A stretch of 64,000 nucleotides of DNA from Acanthochlamys bracteata (lineage: Eukaryota; Streptophyta; Magnoliopsida; Pandanales; Velloziaceae), in contig CM034131.1 of the NCBI GenBank assembly GCA_019914995.1, forward strand, positions 2,852,001 to 2,916,000. The letters run 5' to 3'. Below the pieces are notes generated by a model. The model saw nothing but the letters and a program-made list of their open reading frames with translations. It made no database searches and was not told where the DNA came from. Positions 36,999 to 50,679 of this stretch are shown in pieces. The position numbers and the translations under genes were made by a program. How positions within the stretch are numbered: position 1 is the first letter of the stretch; every line of letters starts with the position of its first letter.

Positions 36999-39831
36999 AT
37001 GGCGTTGACTCCTTCTAGCGTTATTACCAATTGCTACCCTTCTAAGGTTAGTGGCTTTCGATTTTGACTTTTTATTAACATCCAGATTTGTGGTTGGGCT
37101 GTGTTTTGTTGAGAAATTAACTATCTCGAAGCTGGTTTTTGGGGTTTTGGTTATTAAATTATGATTTGGGATCTGATAATTCCAGTCCTCCCGATCATCT
37201 CCCTAAAAATGTCTATCTCTGGATAGCTCCGAATTCTAGAATGTTTTAGCATGGGATTCTAGCTTCAAAATAGAGAGCTTATTAACTTCATCAAAGGGCA
37301 ATTTTGGATGGGCTTATTCTTATGTGATTTTGATTGTTTTTGCTCTTTTATTTGATCGAGTGGCAGGGGCGAGGTAAGTCACTGCAGATCATCTGCAGGA
37401 AGAAGGAGAAGGATCGCTACGAGCATAATCAGCATCCATTTAAAGTGGTAGAAATTACTCCGCCACCGCGGTGCCTTGGTGTTCGCTGCTTCCCCTCTGT
37501 AATGCGTTAAAATTTTTTATCTTAATCATTTTCCTCTATTGCTAATGCCATCTACGTTGTTAAAGATGATGGAATAACTCGGAGTTCCTTTTCTGAAATG
37601 AAAGTACTGGTTCAAGGTTAAAAAATCTGCGTTAAATTTATTTAATATAAGAGATGATTACAACTTGAAGGAAATCTACAAGCAATTAAAGAAGCTGTGT
37701 GAAAACCATCTTATGAAGCTTTGAGAAAGAAGTAAAACATATATTCTAGCGACAGGTTTCTTGATTGAATCTCTGCCATCCATTCCTTCCAATCTTTAGC
37801 CTCGGTGTTTGACATTTATACCCGTATAGTTTTTCTATTGATCATTTACACTTGGAATGTTAGAATGTTTCACAACCCCTTTCTGTCGAACTGATTGCCA
37901 ATAGAGATGACTAAGCCCCTCTCTTTACTTGTCTTTCCTCTTTCTTTAGAAGATTCCGTGATCATCATGTAAATGACATTGTCATTCTTAACGTACTAGT
38001 ATCAACCACTTCTTTTCATGATCGCATACAACAGAATTGACCTTTACTGGCAAGTTTACATTTGGTTAAGGTTAGTCCTATTCGCTAGCAATTTAATTTA
38101 TTTGGCTGCTAGTTTTGGTCAGTAAAAACCTTTACTGCTGTAGTGCTCGTACATCATTATATGACCTGAAACTAAGGGATTAACCAATAAAATTTGGAGT
38201 TTAGATAACAAGTTTAAGAAATAGGTCAGACTTAGGCAGAAATAAGATACTAGCTTTTTTTCCCATTTAAGAATGTTCATTTATCCATAAGCGAAGGATG
38301 TGTTAGGAGTGTCTGAAAGTCTGTTAGTTTAACTTTTTTACCTCTTGAACCAAAGTTGGGGAAAGAAGTTCGCTGCAAGGTACAATTTTACTTCATTAAG
38401 GAGTTCAGAGAAAAATGAATGCTAAGTATGGTTAAAAATCTGGATTGTTCCAGGAAGTCCTAACTCCTCTAGTATTAAAATTCAAAGTTCCAAACACCAC
38501 TTGAGTTGATGGACTTTTAGACAACAGGTCCTAGTCCAGGTTGGGTCATGGCCCATGACCAACACTGGACTAAATCAAGCGCAGGTTGGGTCGTGACATA
38601 ACATGTGCAGCAGATGATCAAATCATTGTTTACATTGATAAATACTGCAATATTTATGTCTTGAAAGAGATGGAAGTGTGTTGAGAGGTGCCTTATGTTG
38701 CATGCAGTGATATGCAATTGCCAACTGACTGTTCGCAAGTGCACCTTAGTTGGGAGGAATACATTTGTCAGCTTAGAGCTTATATTACCTGTTTGAGCAG
38801 GGTTTAAAAGGATCTTTTATATTGTTTTCTATCCATTTGATCAGTGCATTTGACTTAATATCTTCTTTTTCTTTCAATGAAAACTGTTTTGATTGACTAA
38901 ACTTTGGATGGCTTTCAAGTTTCAACTAGAGCACATTCTGCTGCTGCACCTTCTTTTGACCTTCTTAAGAACTGAGGCATCCTTTCAAGATGGTAACTTT
39001 GGCATGAATATATCAATTCCAGAAACTTGATGACTAAGAACACAACCAAATTGCTATGTTGTGACAACAACCTAACGCCAGAGTTGGTTGTGGGAAGACA
39101 AGATATAATAATGGTTTGAGAGTAAATTAATAAAATTTGGATGCTAAAAGAAACCTATAAGTGAGAGTTGAATGTTTAGAACTTTTCAACTGTCATGGAC
39201 AAAGGCATTGAACACAAAGTCATTGAACACAAAGGCATACGGCAGACATGGGAACCAGTTAGGCATGTTCAAATGAAATTATTTACCTCTTTCGTAGGAC
39301 ATTCAGTGACAGCATTTTGTCTGCTACAAAATTTGGTAAAACAAATAAATAGTTAGAATCCAATTTGGAAAAAAAAAAAAAAGAAAAGACTGCATGAAAA
39401 CAGTAGACCTTTGCTGTTACAAGCTTGCAATATATGCTCAGTGCCTCACCTGACATCTTCTAAAATGTTTGATTTTCTTGGCTTTAGATCCCATGTAAGG
39501 GCAGAATATTATAGCTGCTTTGGATATCACAAGTTTTACTCGTCAAAGTGCAATTCGTTCTATATTAAAATTTATAGAAATAAATCTACGTAATTCTTTT
39601 TCATTAGGAAATTTTGGCCCTGTTTGTCATGTTGGTGTCTTTGTATAACAGAACATACACTGTGGCGAAAGCGTGACCATAGAGGGCCAGGCATACACAG
39701 TATCTGCTGTAACTCACAGGTATCAATTGAGAAAGGGAAGGTATGAACCCAGCGAGAAGAGGCTTGATGTGCTTTCCACTGGAAGATACATTTTGAACTT
39801 GTACCTTGAGAATCTGCTAGAACAATCATGA
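36999..39831 (+). CDS. Conserved small plastid-type protein of unknown function
   Basis: Three exons with phase-0 introns: 36999-37046, 37367-37498, 39652-39831, giving 119 aa. The first 30 residues are Ser/Thr/Lys-rich and end in QIICRKK, like the cleavage region of a chloroplast transit peptide. The mature part begins around HPFKVVEITPPPRCLGVRCFP and continues with HCGESVTIEGQAYTVSAV, RYQLRKGRYEPSEKRLDV and STGRYILNLYLENLLEQS. The dense pattern of charged and aromatic residues and clean splice sites show a real, constrained gene; I recognise the wording as plant-conserved but cannot attach a function. No membrane segment. The two Cys in RCLGVRC plus the one in HCGE could bind metal or form disulfides, but this is not established. 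Confidence 0.8.
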
Positions 39832-41887
39832 AGAGTGCTTCTGTTAATAGTTTGTATGTTTTGATAGATTATGTAAATGGTTCTACCACTGCTAATGAAC
39901 TTGTCCATGATATTAAATCCCATATCATCAGTGGGAGGAAAACTATATTATTTACTTGTATAATTAAAGTTCAACCCATATCCTTTGCTCATCTTAGAGT
40001 GGAAAAGTTTAAGTCTGATTGTGCAAAAATTTATTTTAAGTAATTGGGCCATTTAATAAAACAATAGCAATACCGTCCACAAAGTCTGCAAAATAAGACC
40101 ACACCACATTTTATTCGCTTTAATAAAATAAGACCACACTACATTGCAAAATAAGACCACTTAATAGAAACACTTTACAAAGAAATAGTTAGGGCATTTT
40201 TAAACAAAAAGGGCCCTTGGTAATTCAATTGTAGACAATCAAGTCCCCCTAATTAAATTTAACAAAAAAAGGCCCCCTCAACTAATAAGATAACCCAACT
40301 TTTTTTTCTTATTAATAAAAAGTCTATTACTTCAAAATTCACTAATTACAGACATCAACATAATGTATTACATCATATTACATTATATACGAAATACATT
40401 ATACATCAAATATATATGCAGTAAATATATATTATTTGAAATAACGTGTGCAATCAGTGTGATATTTTAGGTGTCCTTTAATATAGCATATAATCTTTGC
40501 AGTTTCAATTATAGGGTATTGGGAGTTGAATACATGTGCAATTCCTATGCATTGTTTAAAATAAGCGTGCAACTAGTGTGTATCATATAGTTTAATATTT
40601 AGGATAGTAATATGCATATGCATATTACGTTACTTTGTATTGAGAATATTCAAGTATATTATAAAATTTTCTAAATTTTTATATTTATAAATATTTTTAG
40701 TTCATGATAGTTCTAAATATAACTGCTATGTAATATGAAAGAATTTTTAGAATACATATTTACACGAACAGTTTTTAATAATGAACGCTTATTGCATCCG
40801 TACTTTACGAGAATACATATTTATACGTGTGCAACATTTGGGCAATGCATATATATAGGCATTTAATTGTGAATTTGAAGTCACAAACTTTGTTAACCTA
40901 TTTTAGAAATATAATTAATAGAAAATAACTAAGAATGTATTGTCATTTTAATAGCTCAAGTGACATTTTTATATTAAATTGAATGACAGGCCCTTGTTTT
41001 GTAGGTTAAGATTATCAATGCCCTTTTGTGTTAAATCGGCTTGCATGTAGCCAAATGGGCCCATTAACTATTTGTAAATCGATTCACTATGCTCGGTGCT
41101 TACAAAGTCAGTCTACTAAATACTGCATTAGCACAGATCTGATCACGGGTCATACATTTCGCAAGTTCCTGACTGTTGGCATTTCGCAACATTGATCTGA
41201 TTAATAAATATTTGGTGAAATCAGGTAAAACACTGTTTTTGGAGATCATTGGATTAAAGTTAAATTTCTAAATTTGTACAACTATAGTTTACTATAATTC
41301 CTTAAGTCCAAATTTATATACATATTACTATATTTACTTGCATTCGTTAACACCTACTAAAATTCAGAGACTAATCTATTTTCTTGATATAGTTAGTTTA
41401 AAAATGTAGTAAAATGCATCCATTAATTTACTAATCATAAATAAATAATTTTGATATATAATTAAAAGCACCGAATTTTATTGAACAAAACCATATAATC
41501 GTTGCCTAATATTAAAAAAGAAATGTGGCCGCACGCTGGCGCAATGTTACCTCACGTCAGTGTATAACTAGGAGAATTCTTAGATACATTTCAACCAATC
41601 CTAGTTACAAAAAGAAATAGATGTAAAACCAAAACTGCTGTCAGCTGCTGCGCTGAGCAGGACCAAAATAGCAAAGAACGAATGAAGCCCTGTTTATAGA
41701 CAAGCAGTTTGCTGTTCTATCATCATCTGCAGCGAGAAAGGCAAGTCGAGCCTATTTAGTGTGCCACCATTATGCGAGACAGGAATGACATTGAAGAAGA
41801 TAATCTGTCCAACTCGCAGCAAGTAGGCACATGCTATACCTGGTCTCAGCTTGGACTTCTCCTCGTAACAATTAGACATACACTACG
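39832..41887. other. Convergent intergenic region
   Basis: Contains the 3' UTRs of the genes at 36999 and 41888. A short direct repeat (AAAATAAGACCAC with flanks) occurs three times at about 40089-40161. An 18-bp perfect palindrome AATATGCATATGCATATT lies near 40611. The rest is A/T-rich without recognised genes. Confidence 0.55.
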
Positions 41888-44800
41888 CTAGCTTGTGCTG
41901 ACCTTCTTCCTAACTACTCTCCTTCTTCGAGCTTTTGTAGGTTCTGTATCAGTCTCATTGCTTCCTTGCTTGATACCTAGCAAGCCAAGACCAGAAACTA
42001 TTGCATTCTTGGAAATGAACCACTTTGATGAAGCCTTATCAGCCGCTTCAGAGGGCCTATTATAAGCCTTCAAGAGAGTATCCGACTGCAGAAGAGGATC
42101 TGCTTCTATACCCAACCATGCAAGCCTAGACATTTCACCAGCTTGAACATTCAAGATTCTGCACAAGTGAAAACAAGTTTATGGTTCTAGTATTGTCTGG
42201 CTATTCTTCTTTATTAGACCCCTGCTTGCTACATCTCTAGATAATTTTGCTTCAAAGTAAAACAATTTTTGTCTCAGCCGCAACACAGAGATTGGGTACA
42301 GCATAAGTCATGAAGAACTTATTTCCTATGCCGATCATACTAATGGAGTTTAGCACTCATACTAATGCAGTTTGGCATAATAGGAGAACCATCCTAGCAT
42401 TCAATGGTTGACAAGGTAAAACTGGAAGCTAAAGGTTGCTCATATAAAAACCACATATCCAAAAATTTAACCTGAACATTCAGGCAGCCTAACAAAGTAA
42501 AATTTTGAGGTAGAAACACTGAGGTATCTTAGGATTAAATTTGATAGGTGGTGGTTCTTTGCAGCAGATGAGTAACCATCAAACACTCTGAAAACCTAGC
42601 AGACATATACCACCTATTTGGCCTTTTCACATTTTGGTAGCATGCCCTACATTTGTCCATTTTAATCTAGCAAACCGATCACTGTGCCTTTGTCAAAAGA
42701 AAGGATAGATTGTCCAACCTTCAACAGAGATGATGGCATGATCCAAAAAGAATGGGGAAATCAATGGTCACAATTTCATGATTTCTGAAACCAAGGACCA
42801 TATCAAAAGAATCCCAGTATGAAAAGTTTGGCATATGCTCGAGGGTGGCCTTTGTAGGCATCCTGATTATCACGGAAATCCTCTAGTATGAACATCAGGA
42901 TAGGATCTCTATATAACTTTCTAGGTGAATATTGTCAAAAGAAACACAATATTGGCACAGAAAGTGTGATAGTCTTTAAGACAAGGCCTTCAATTAGTTA
43001 GAATGGCTATTGAAGGGAGGAAACCTATGAAACATATGTAATAATTTAATCAATCCAACAGCAGGAGTTTACCTCAGTCCTATGCTAAAGAAAATCGCCA
43101 CTGCAAGAACATCAAAACGATCTAACATGGCTCGATCAATTCCACACAAGAGCTGATAGCGCACGTTTGCATAAAGTCCCAAGAAAGCGCCATAGCCAAG
43201 AGCATTATTGCTCACTGATGGAACACTCACTGATAACCTGAACAAGCAAGCCCAAGAGATACCCAACACATATGGTTAAAAACAATAATGACAACTCTAG
43301 AAGTAAATTGCTACAAGGAGAAAGAAAACAAAAATACTTATAGAAATAAATTGTAGTAAGAGTACAAACCTGCCCTCCTTTCCCGCAGCCCTAGATTTTG
43401 ATAAAGCACCTTGGACCGCACCAGCAGTTAATCCAACTAGACAAAACTCTGCAGCTTTGTAAAGGAATGAGCTAACTCTTTTCTGCAAGTCAAATTCCCT
43501 TAAAGGGTAACTCTTTTCAAAGATGTTATTTGGAAGTTTCTGGATGGTATTTTGCAGGTCAAAGTGAAAGGTGTTTCCATAAGAACGACAAGGTGCAAGA
43601 GACCAAACAACAAATGCATTGCAAGCTGAAACTGTTAGAACATTGATGAGTGCCAAATCCCACTCTTGTTTAATCCTGAAAACAAATACGAAGTAACATG
43701 AGAAGTACGAAATTTTCCACACTCCTTTCCATCAAGATAAGAAGACAACATACGCCAATAGCAGGTAAATACATGACTGCTAAGTTGTCACTGGAAGTAT
43801 GAGAAAATAATACCTTTGCCCACGGTTTTTCACTTCCCACCAGACAGAGTAACCAATACTGGCCACCTGTTCAAGAAGGAGCTTATACAAGAAAGATGGA
43901 TCAGCAATCATCCTGCATAAGAAAGAATAGCACTTGATTAAAATTTCAGCCATCAAACATAATCGTATGTATCAAATTTTAACTTCCTCTTTCAGAGAAA
44001 ATATCACTTAGACTTAAGCTACTAGAACTTAGTAGATAAAGCACAAGCTGAAGGCTTCCTATCATGGGTATAGCTCTTGCACACGCAGCAGTTAGTCCTA
44101 AAATAACTTCAAAAAGAGAAAGGATGAACCGCAACCACACACAAGGCAACATATCTAAAGCTCAAAGAAGAAAACTTTCTCCTCAAAAAGGCTGGTTCCT
44201 TTTGTAACTGTAGACTGCCTCAGCTAAATGCATACACAGCATACTTAGCATATAAAGATACAGTAGTCTAAGAGAATTCAACTCATGGTTCCAAGTAAAA
44301 TGTCTATAAATATAACTCTGCCAGCAAAGGCCCATGAATAGCAGTTCTGCAATAGTTGCACATTTCTCTTCAAATTGCAGTTCAGGAAACTAGAATCACT
44401 TGTAACTAAGCCATGCAATGCAACCCCATCAAAAAGTAAAGTGTGAAGGGCAGCAGAATAGAATCTCAAGTTAGTGGATTGTAGCCATGACCATAATTCA
44501 TTCCTCATAAACCATAACTTGTCCTAGGAGAAGCATTCTTTATGTTCGGTGTGAAATTTGCCTAAAGTTTGTCTACATGGTCATACAATTATGACGTAAA
44601 TACTGATGGACTACAAGAATTTAATGCATGTCAAATTTCAAGATTACCTCCCGATAAAAGCCCTGGATAAGGAATTTGGAAGAGATCGTGAAATGAATCT
44701 TGATGTAGTTGGCCGTGCATTGATTGCTAAAAAGCGAACCATCTGTGCTGAGCTAACCAAACCCTGTAAATGCAAAAATACTTAAAGAGACCCATTGAGC

Positions 44801-46885
44801 TGCAGTCTATGAGAAAATAAATGAAAAGTGGCTGCTACCATCTCAGTTGCTTGAGAAAGACCAGCAGGCAAAGTTGCTATGGTCTTATACCACTCCTGCA
44901 ATACCGCATCTACAAATTTCCTGTCAAAGAGCTACCGACAAAAATAACTTCATCAACAAACTGCAAACTACCATAGAAGCCATAGCATTAACCAGTCAAA
45001 TGTTATTGGCTAAAGGATTATAGAGATGCCAACCTCTTGAAGAACAAGCCGCCTTCTGAATAGCCCCCCCTCATCACCTTCCTCTTCATCATCGAAGTCA
45101 TCAAAATAATCATCATCATCACCACCATCATCGCCCCCATCACCACCTCCATGAAAATTTTTCTTTCCTATATCTCCACCGCCTCCACCAGTCGCCAACT
45201 TGAGACAACCATCAATGTGTAAGACAAAAGCAAATGCAGGCACAGTACAGAAAAGAAACGTATAGTTTTCTGCTAGTTCCTTCCCAACACTATAAAAGAT
45301 TTCAACTGCAATTAAAAAGTATATATGCAATGCTAGCCTCTTTGGCAAGTTATACGTACAACAAGGTGAGCATAGGGTAGAGAACCAGAAAAAGACATTG
45401 AATTATAAAAATTTCATTTTATGTTTTCTTGGGGGTAAGAATCTTCCAAGGTACAGAAGCTGTGATTGTTCTAGAAGTCACAAGTACCATGCATAATAGC
45501 CTTGGTCGTCCAAAGGAGAGTTCGTGCACTTGTTCGCATCTGGGTGCCATCTTCTATCAGAGACCGAGTAAAGATCCTATTTCAGAGCCTTACTCTCTCT
45601 AATTGGATTGCAAGCTCACCACATACCAAGTGCAAATCTCCTACCAAATCAACAATAGAAATACTGAACTATGGAGTTTGTAAGGTTTTATCTGCAAGAA
45701 CTGAAGTGATTTCCTTGTCTACCGCCAATCAGATATTCATAGTAACCAATTGATTTCTAGGACAATGTTTTATTTCCGTAGCAAGCATCCTCACTTCTAA
45801 TGAGGAAATGTTGTTAAGCTTTGAAGTGGCGAAATGAGAAGGAAACAAGCTAATTCAGCAAGTCATCCTTAATCATTTTATATCAAAAGCTGAATCCCTT
45901 AACCATCTCTCCAACCAAACAGACATTAACCCCTACAAGCAGATAAATTTACAACGCACACGAGCCGTGTTGTCTACAAGAAATTAAGCAAAAGCAACAT
46001 TTGGCGGTAATTACATACTCCACTAATATGACGAACACCTCAACTATTCCTTTAATCTATTTCGCCCCTTAATGACCCTAACTACTAGCTAAACTTACCT
46101 CTGGTGACATGTGGTTACAAAGCTGAGTAAAACCAAGTCTGCAAAAGTTCATATACACAATTCTATCCAATAGTCAGTCATTGAATATTTCTCATTGCTC
46201 AGACTAGCTTCAGCGCAGTCTTCTTTGTGAAATAGAGATAAATCCTTTCTTGCTCTATTTCAACCAATTAACCTCTTATTACCAATTTTCAATCAATCAA
46301 ACTGACAATAGTAAATTATTTAGTCAATTAAATTCACCTCTTCAGGAACACGTGTACTTCTATCACAGGTTTCAAAGGACAACCCATCTTAAGTCAACAA
46401 TTCTACACCCATTTCTTAATAATTTATTATATCCAACGCAACCATCAATCTAAGAAATTAATTGATCTCATTATATTATCAAAACTAACCTCCGGCGAAG
46501 ACTTGGTTGTTTTCTGCGACATGTCGAGCTTCGATTTCTCTAACGTCACGGTCCCAAATGCTCCATATTCCTTCTTCATAACCGCTCCGCCACTATTCAC
46601 CATCGCCGCCGCAGCCGCAGCTGCCGCCGCAGCGATTTCCTTCGATGGCGCCGCAAACGAATGTTCCAGAACATCCCTCTGATCTGCTTCCACCGTCGCA
46701 AAAGCAACAACTGCTCCTCGCTGGAAAGAATTCGACAGACGTGGAAGGCGTTGATTGCGCGGAGTAAGATAGACGGTTGTTGCTATAGAGGATGATGACG
46801 AGAGGCGGCGTGTTGGGTTGCTGCTCAGCCCTCCCACCGGACGGGGCGGTGATTGGTTGAATACCGCTGCCGCATGCGAGCCCAT
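41888..46885 (-). CDS. RETICULATA-related (DUF3411) plastid membrane protein
   Basis: Chloroplast-envelope family linked to leaf reticulation and mesophyll development in Arabidopsis. Eight exons, read leftwards: 46490-46885, 45034-45198, 44839-44931, 44648-44763, 43814-43912, 43370-43675, 43073-43237, 41888-42158; 1611 nt, 536 aa, phases consistent. Residues 1 to about 60 are Ser/Arg/Pro-rich like a transit peptide; residues 85-94 are ten Ala in a row. Exon 2 encodes a Gly/Asp/Glu tract (HGGGDGGDDGGDDDD) typical of the family. The DUF3411 core follows: GLVSSAQMVRFLAINARPTT, SRAFIGRMIADPSFLYKLLL, SVWWEVKNRGQRIKQEWDLA, NALGYGAFLGLYANVRYQLL and ASSKWFISKNAIVSGLGLLG. The tail is basic (KARRRRVVRKKVSTS). 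Wording is closest to what I recall of the RER5/RER6 branch; the family is sure, the branch less so. Confidence 0.9.
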
Positions 46886-47352
46886 GTTACTCCAGAGAAA
46901 GAAAGACAGGTAGACAGAGAACTAGATAAAGAGATAGAGAGAAAGAATTGAACTGGGTTGTTTTTCTTGTTGTTGTTTCTTTTCTTTCTCTGTTGTTGTT
47001 TCTATCTATTGAGCTTTGGCTCTCTTTCTTCGAGCGGACAAGAGAGGAGTAAGGGATTAGGGAAGGGGTAAGACTAAAAATGAAAAAACACATTAGAATC
47101 ACCGCCTCAAAGAAGTCGCCCTCACTCGGGAGAGATTCGAGATCGGCTCGATAATGGATTGGACCAGGCCCATGTTGTTAGGCTTAACCCGGTTGCAGAT
47201 TGAACGACTTGACTGGATCTAAGTTGATATGCCAGGCCTATCAGCCTATGGGGTGGATAATGTGAAGAAAATAATAACCTATTTACGCACATTATCAGAA
47301 CATTATCGGAACAAATCAATCTTATTATATATATTTACGTATAACTCTTAGA

Positions 47353-47597
47353 TGCCGTTTTGCTAAACTTTCCATATTATATTCATTCTAACTTTTATTT
47401 TATATTTTTCAATAAATATTCTATAATATCATACAAAATTTTAAAAAAAATTTTAAAATATAAAATTTTTATGTAATAAAATCTTACTATTATTTATTAT
47501 TACTATATTTTAGTAAAAATATAAGATTCGTTTTCTTAAAAGTTTTAAATAATATTCGTTTCATAAAATATTCTTTTCAAAAGCACTCTCAAACATC
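47353..47597. repeat. AT-rich MITE-like repeat
   Basis: Begins TGCCGTTTTGCTAAAC and ends GCACTCTCAAACATCTC; the core is nearly all A/T and reads like the inverse of 55073-55314 (for instance TAATAAAATCTTACTATTA here and TAATAGTAAGATTTTATTT there). Confidence 0.5.
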
Positions 47598-48650
47598 TCT
47601 TTAATTAAGTGAAACTTGACAATGAAATATAGAAAAAAAATAACACTGTGAAAGAAAAGAATTTTACAACTACAACCCTACAACCAATAAAATTATACCA
47701 CACAACAACACCAAGTTACCAAAAATAAGAATTAATCCAATTTCATTTTAAGTAATAAAATTCGGAGTTTTCATTTCAATCACTAAATTGTTAAAATAAC
47801 AACACTACCAATAGTTTATCAAAATCTGCAACGAATATAATACCATCTTTTATCAAAATTTAAAACAAATTTAACAAACTCACATACCAGGATCAGGAAG
47901 AAGTGAAGAAGAGCTTGAATTGAAGAAATCCCAGTGACTTGGTGTAAATATGACAAATCAAAAGAACTAAAAAGCCCTCAAGCTCGAATTAAAAAAAGGA
48001 ATAGCGTAGAAAGAAGAAATCAGTAAAAGCTTTGGACAATTCTCCCCACCATCTCCGATCTATAAGAGAAAAGAAACTAAGGATTTCTAATCATGACTGA
48101 AAGAAAAAACACAGCCCAACAAATAATTAGCTTATTTAGCCAATTTTGTAAAAAATCTCTTAAAGCTTAGTTAATTATACAAAACTCCTAAACTGAAGTC
48201 GTATAAAATTGCAAAAAGATCATAATCTTACCAATTTATAATCAAGATCACGTTCCTGATACGATTTTACTCAAAAAATAATTTTGCTTGAAATATAATC
48301 ATTTTGGTAATGTAAAATGGTTGAAATCTTAAAATTTAAATCGAAATTTTAATAACAATGCCATAGGCTTTCTTTCACTTGATCTCTCGCTCTCTGTCTA
48401 TCAAAAATTTTCTTTAACTAGCATCTGGCAAGCAAGTAAGCCGCTTATCTAAACCCTAATCTTGGTTCTAGCTCCATTGACGAGACCATGAAGTAGCTTC
48501 CTACAAAGATTAAAAGAAGAAAAAGAAATATAAGAAGGATAAAGATCTAGTAATCTAATCTTAACTCAATTTATTATTGAATTTATTTATTTATTAGTTT
48601 TCTAGTTTTACTTAATTATAATTAGTTCTTTAATTGTTTTATCGGAACAG

Positions 48651-48770
48651 GATTTCACACCTAAGCAGTGGTTGGAGCTTTACGTTGAGCAGCTGTAAAA
48701 TTGCGATCTTAGAGTGCAGAAGCTCACTGTTGAGAGTATAAAATTAAAATGAGACTTTTTTGGATAAAAT
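48651..48770 (+). pseudogene. Unidentified dead exon-like fragment
   Basis: After an AG that could be an acceptor, the plus frame reads DFTPKQWLELYVEQL, a stop, then NCDLRVQKLTVESIKLK. The composition is protein-like and unlike the surrounding A/T filler, but I cannot name the parent gene. An in-frame stop and lack of neighbouring exons argue for a dead fragment. Confidence 0.3.
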
Positions 48771-50318
48771 TTTAAGAAAAGAAAAGTTTGATTTATTTTT
48801 TAAATAGTTAGTAATTAATATTCCTTTTGGTTGAAAGTTGAGATGAGACAGTTGAGTTGGCTAGTAACAATGTTGCAAATGTAGTTGAGTTGATTATATT
48901 GTTTTAAATCAGTGATAGATCAAAATGTTTGTTTCAGTTTGCGGTATGACTGAATAATGAATCTTTGTCATGACTAAAAAGTGTTGACGGACCCTAATGA
49001 TTTGGCGAGTCTCAGTCAATCTCGATTCATCAATTTGGAGAGTTTTTCGGCTCTTATTAATAACTATGATAGCACACGTGTTATTTGATTAAATATGCTA
49101 CTCCAACTCAAACTTCTGTTTTTTATGCAGCCTTTTCAAAATTTATTTTTTTAGTCTTAGGTATTAAAATTTTAAATTAACTTCAATTCAAATCTTTTAT
49201 AATTTTGACTTCTTTTCTTTCAAACTCACTTTTTCCGCTTGTAATTTCTCCCGTTCGCTCACAAACTCCTGTTCTCTCGCTTTGCAAATTATAAGAATTA
49301 TTTCAAATTTTCCTAAATTTCTATAGTGAATTTAGCTCGCGCCGGCTTAATCTCCGACCATGTCTTGCAATTCTTCCCTATTACATCAGTCTTATCAAAT
49401 ATCAAGTTGAATCCGTCCATATTGTTTTTTGCTCGAAAGAAACAATAATGATTTCACGGAGTACGCTCAGATTACTCTAATATTCTTCTTCTCTTAGTCC
49501 ATCACATTATGATTTGCTTTGTCTTTTCATCTATATCACTTAAGTAGCACATCGTGCTATCACACCGCCCGCATAGTTGCGCATATAGCGCGATCACACA
49601 TGAAAGCGCAGCTCGTGCAGATATGACCGCACAATATGATCGCATAGAATTGCATAATGGTCATAATGGTCACACAATATGTTCGCATAAATAGTCTCAA
49701 AATAACATATGTCCTTATTCCAGTGTATCTTTTATATATATTTGGATTGGTTATGTAATACCTAATATATGTTATAGATGTTTCTGGAGTAAAACTTTTG
49801 AAGAAAAGATCAAAAGATCTCTCCGAAAGAATTTGAAAAATGCATGTCAACATATGTGAAATAAAACATATTAAAACCAATGTATCTCTAATGTATATTT
49901 GGAGTCAGTTTCTAAATGATTTGAGTTGAAGAATGTAAGCAATTTTGGAATATCTGAATTGAAATTATTTCTATAAATTTTGTGTAAACCTTCATTTTGA
50001 TTTTTATTATATAGTTAATAAAAGTAAGAGTTTTGAATTATCTTTTAAGGAAAAAATGTAAATATTTATAATAAAAACTATTACATATTTTACGGTTAAT
50101 TTTAATTAAATTAATCACCTGAGTGCCAAACTTGAAATTAAAAAAACATTTAACGAAATTTATAAAAAAATTTATTTAAAATTTTGAAATATGACTGTAA
50201 ATACAAAATGAATTAGAAAAGATCTAGAGAGAATATATTTATTTATTTTATTTATTATTTTTTGGAAAAAGCCTTGTCTTAATGTTTACTAATTATCTTA
50301 GAACACCCATATTATGCA

Positions 50319-50534
50319 CTATTTGGTTGGTGATTTGGCCATGTTTGGTCTTATCTTTTTATTTGTTTATTAAAATTTTTATTCATATTTTTAATAAATT
50401 TATTTTAATATTTTATAAAATTTATTTAAAAATAAAAAAAATTTTACGTTATTAAATTTTTATTAGTTTAATTATTTTAATAAAAATAAAATATATTTTA
50501 ATTAAATTTTTTTTTTAGTAGCACTCTGAAACGC
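50319..50534. repeat. AT-rich MITE-like repeat
   Basis: Begins CTATTTGGTTGGTGATTTGG and ends AGCACTCTGAAACGCC with an A/T-only core. It lies about 145 bp before the methyltransferase start codon, so it may form part of that promoter. Confidence 0.4.
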
Positions 50535-50679
50535 CACCTAAAAATATAGCAAAAGCATGGAGCGTCATCCAGAAATTTGACAAGCGAAGCAAAAAGTAAA
50601 CAAGGCAAATCACACTGCTCGCCATCTCTCTCTCAAACATTTCTCACGTTTCCTGAATTGCCCCTCAACGCTGTTGCCG

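Larger units (their letters stand above)
46886..50679. other. Intergenic region between the RETICULATA-related and methyltransferase genes
   Basis: Starts with the promoter side of the minus-strand gene. Contains AT-rich repeats (47353-47597, 50319-50534), a possible dead exon (48651-48700) and a short island of GCGCAT/GATCGCAT-like words (about 49560-49690). No intact gene recognised. Confidence 0.55.

Noticed and set aside
45502-45753. 83-codon plus frame in the first RETICULATA-related intron
   Set aside because: No recognisable protein features and antisense to an intron.
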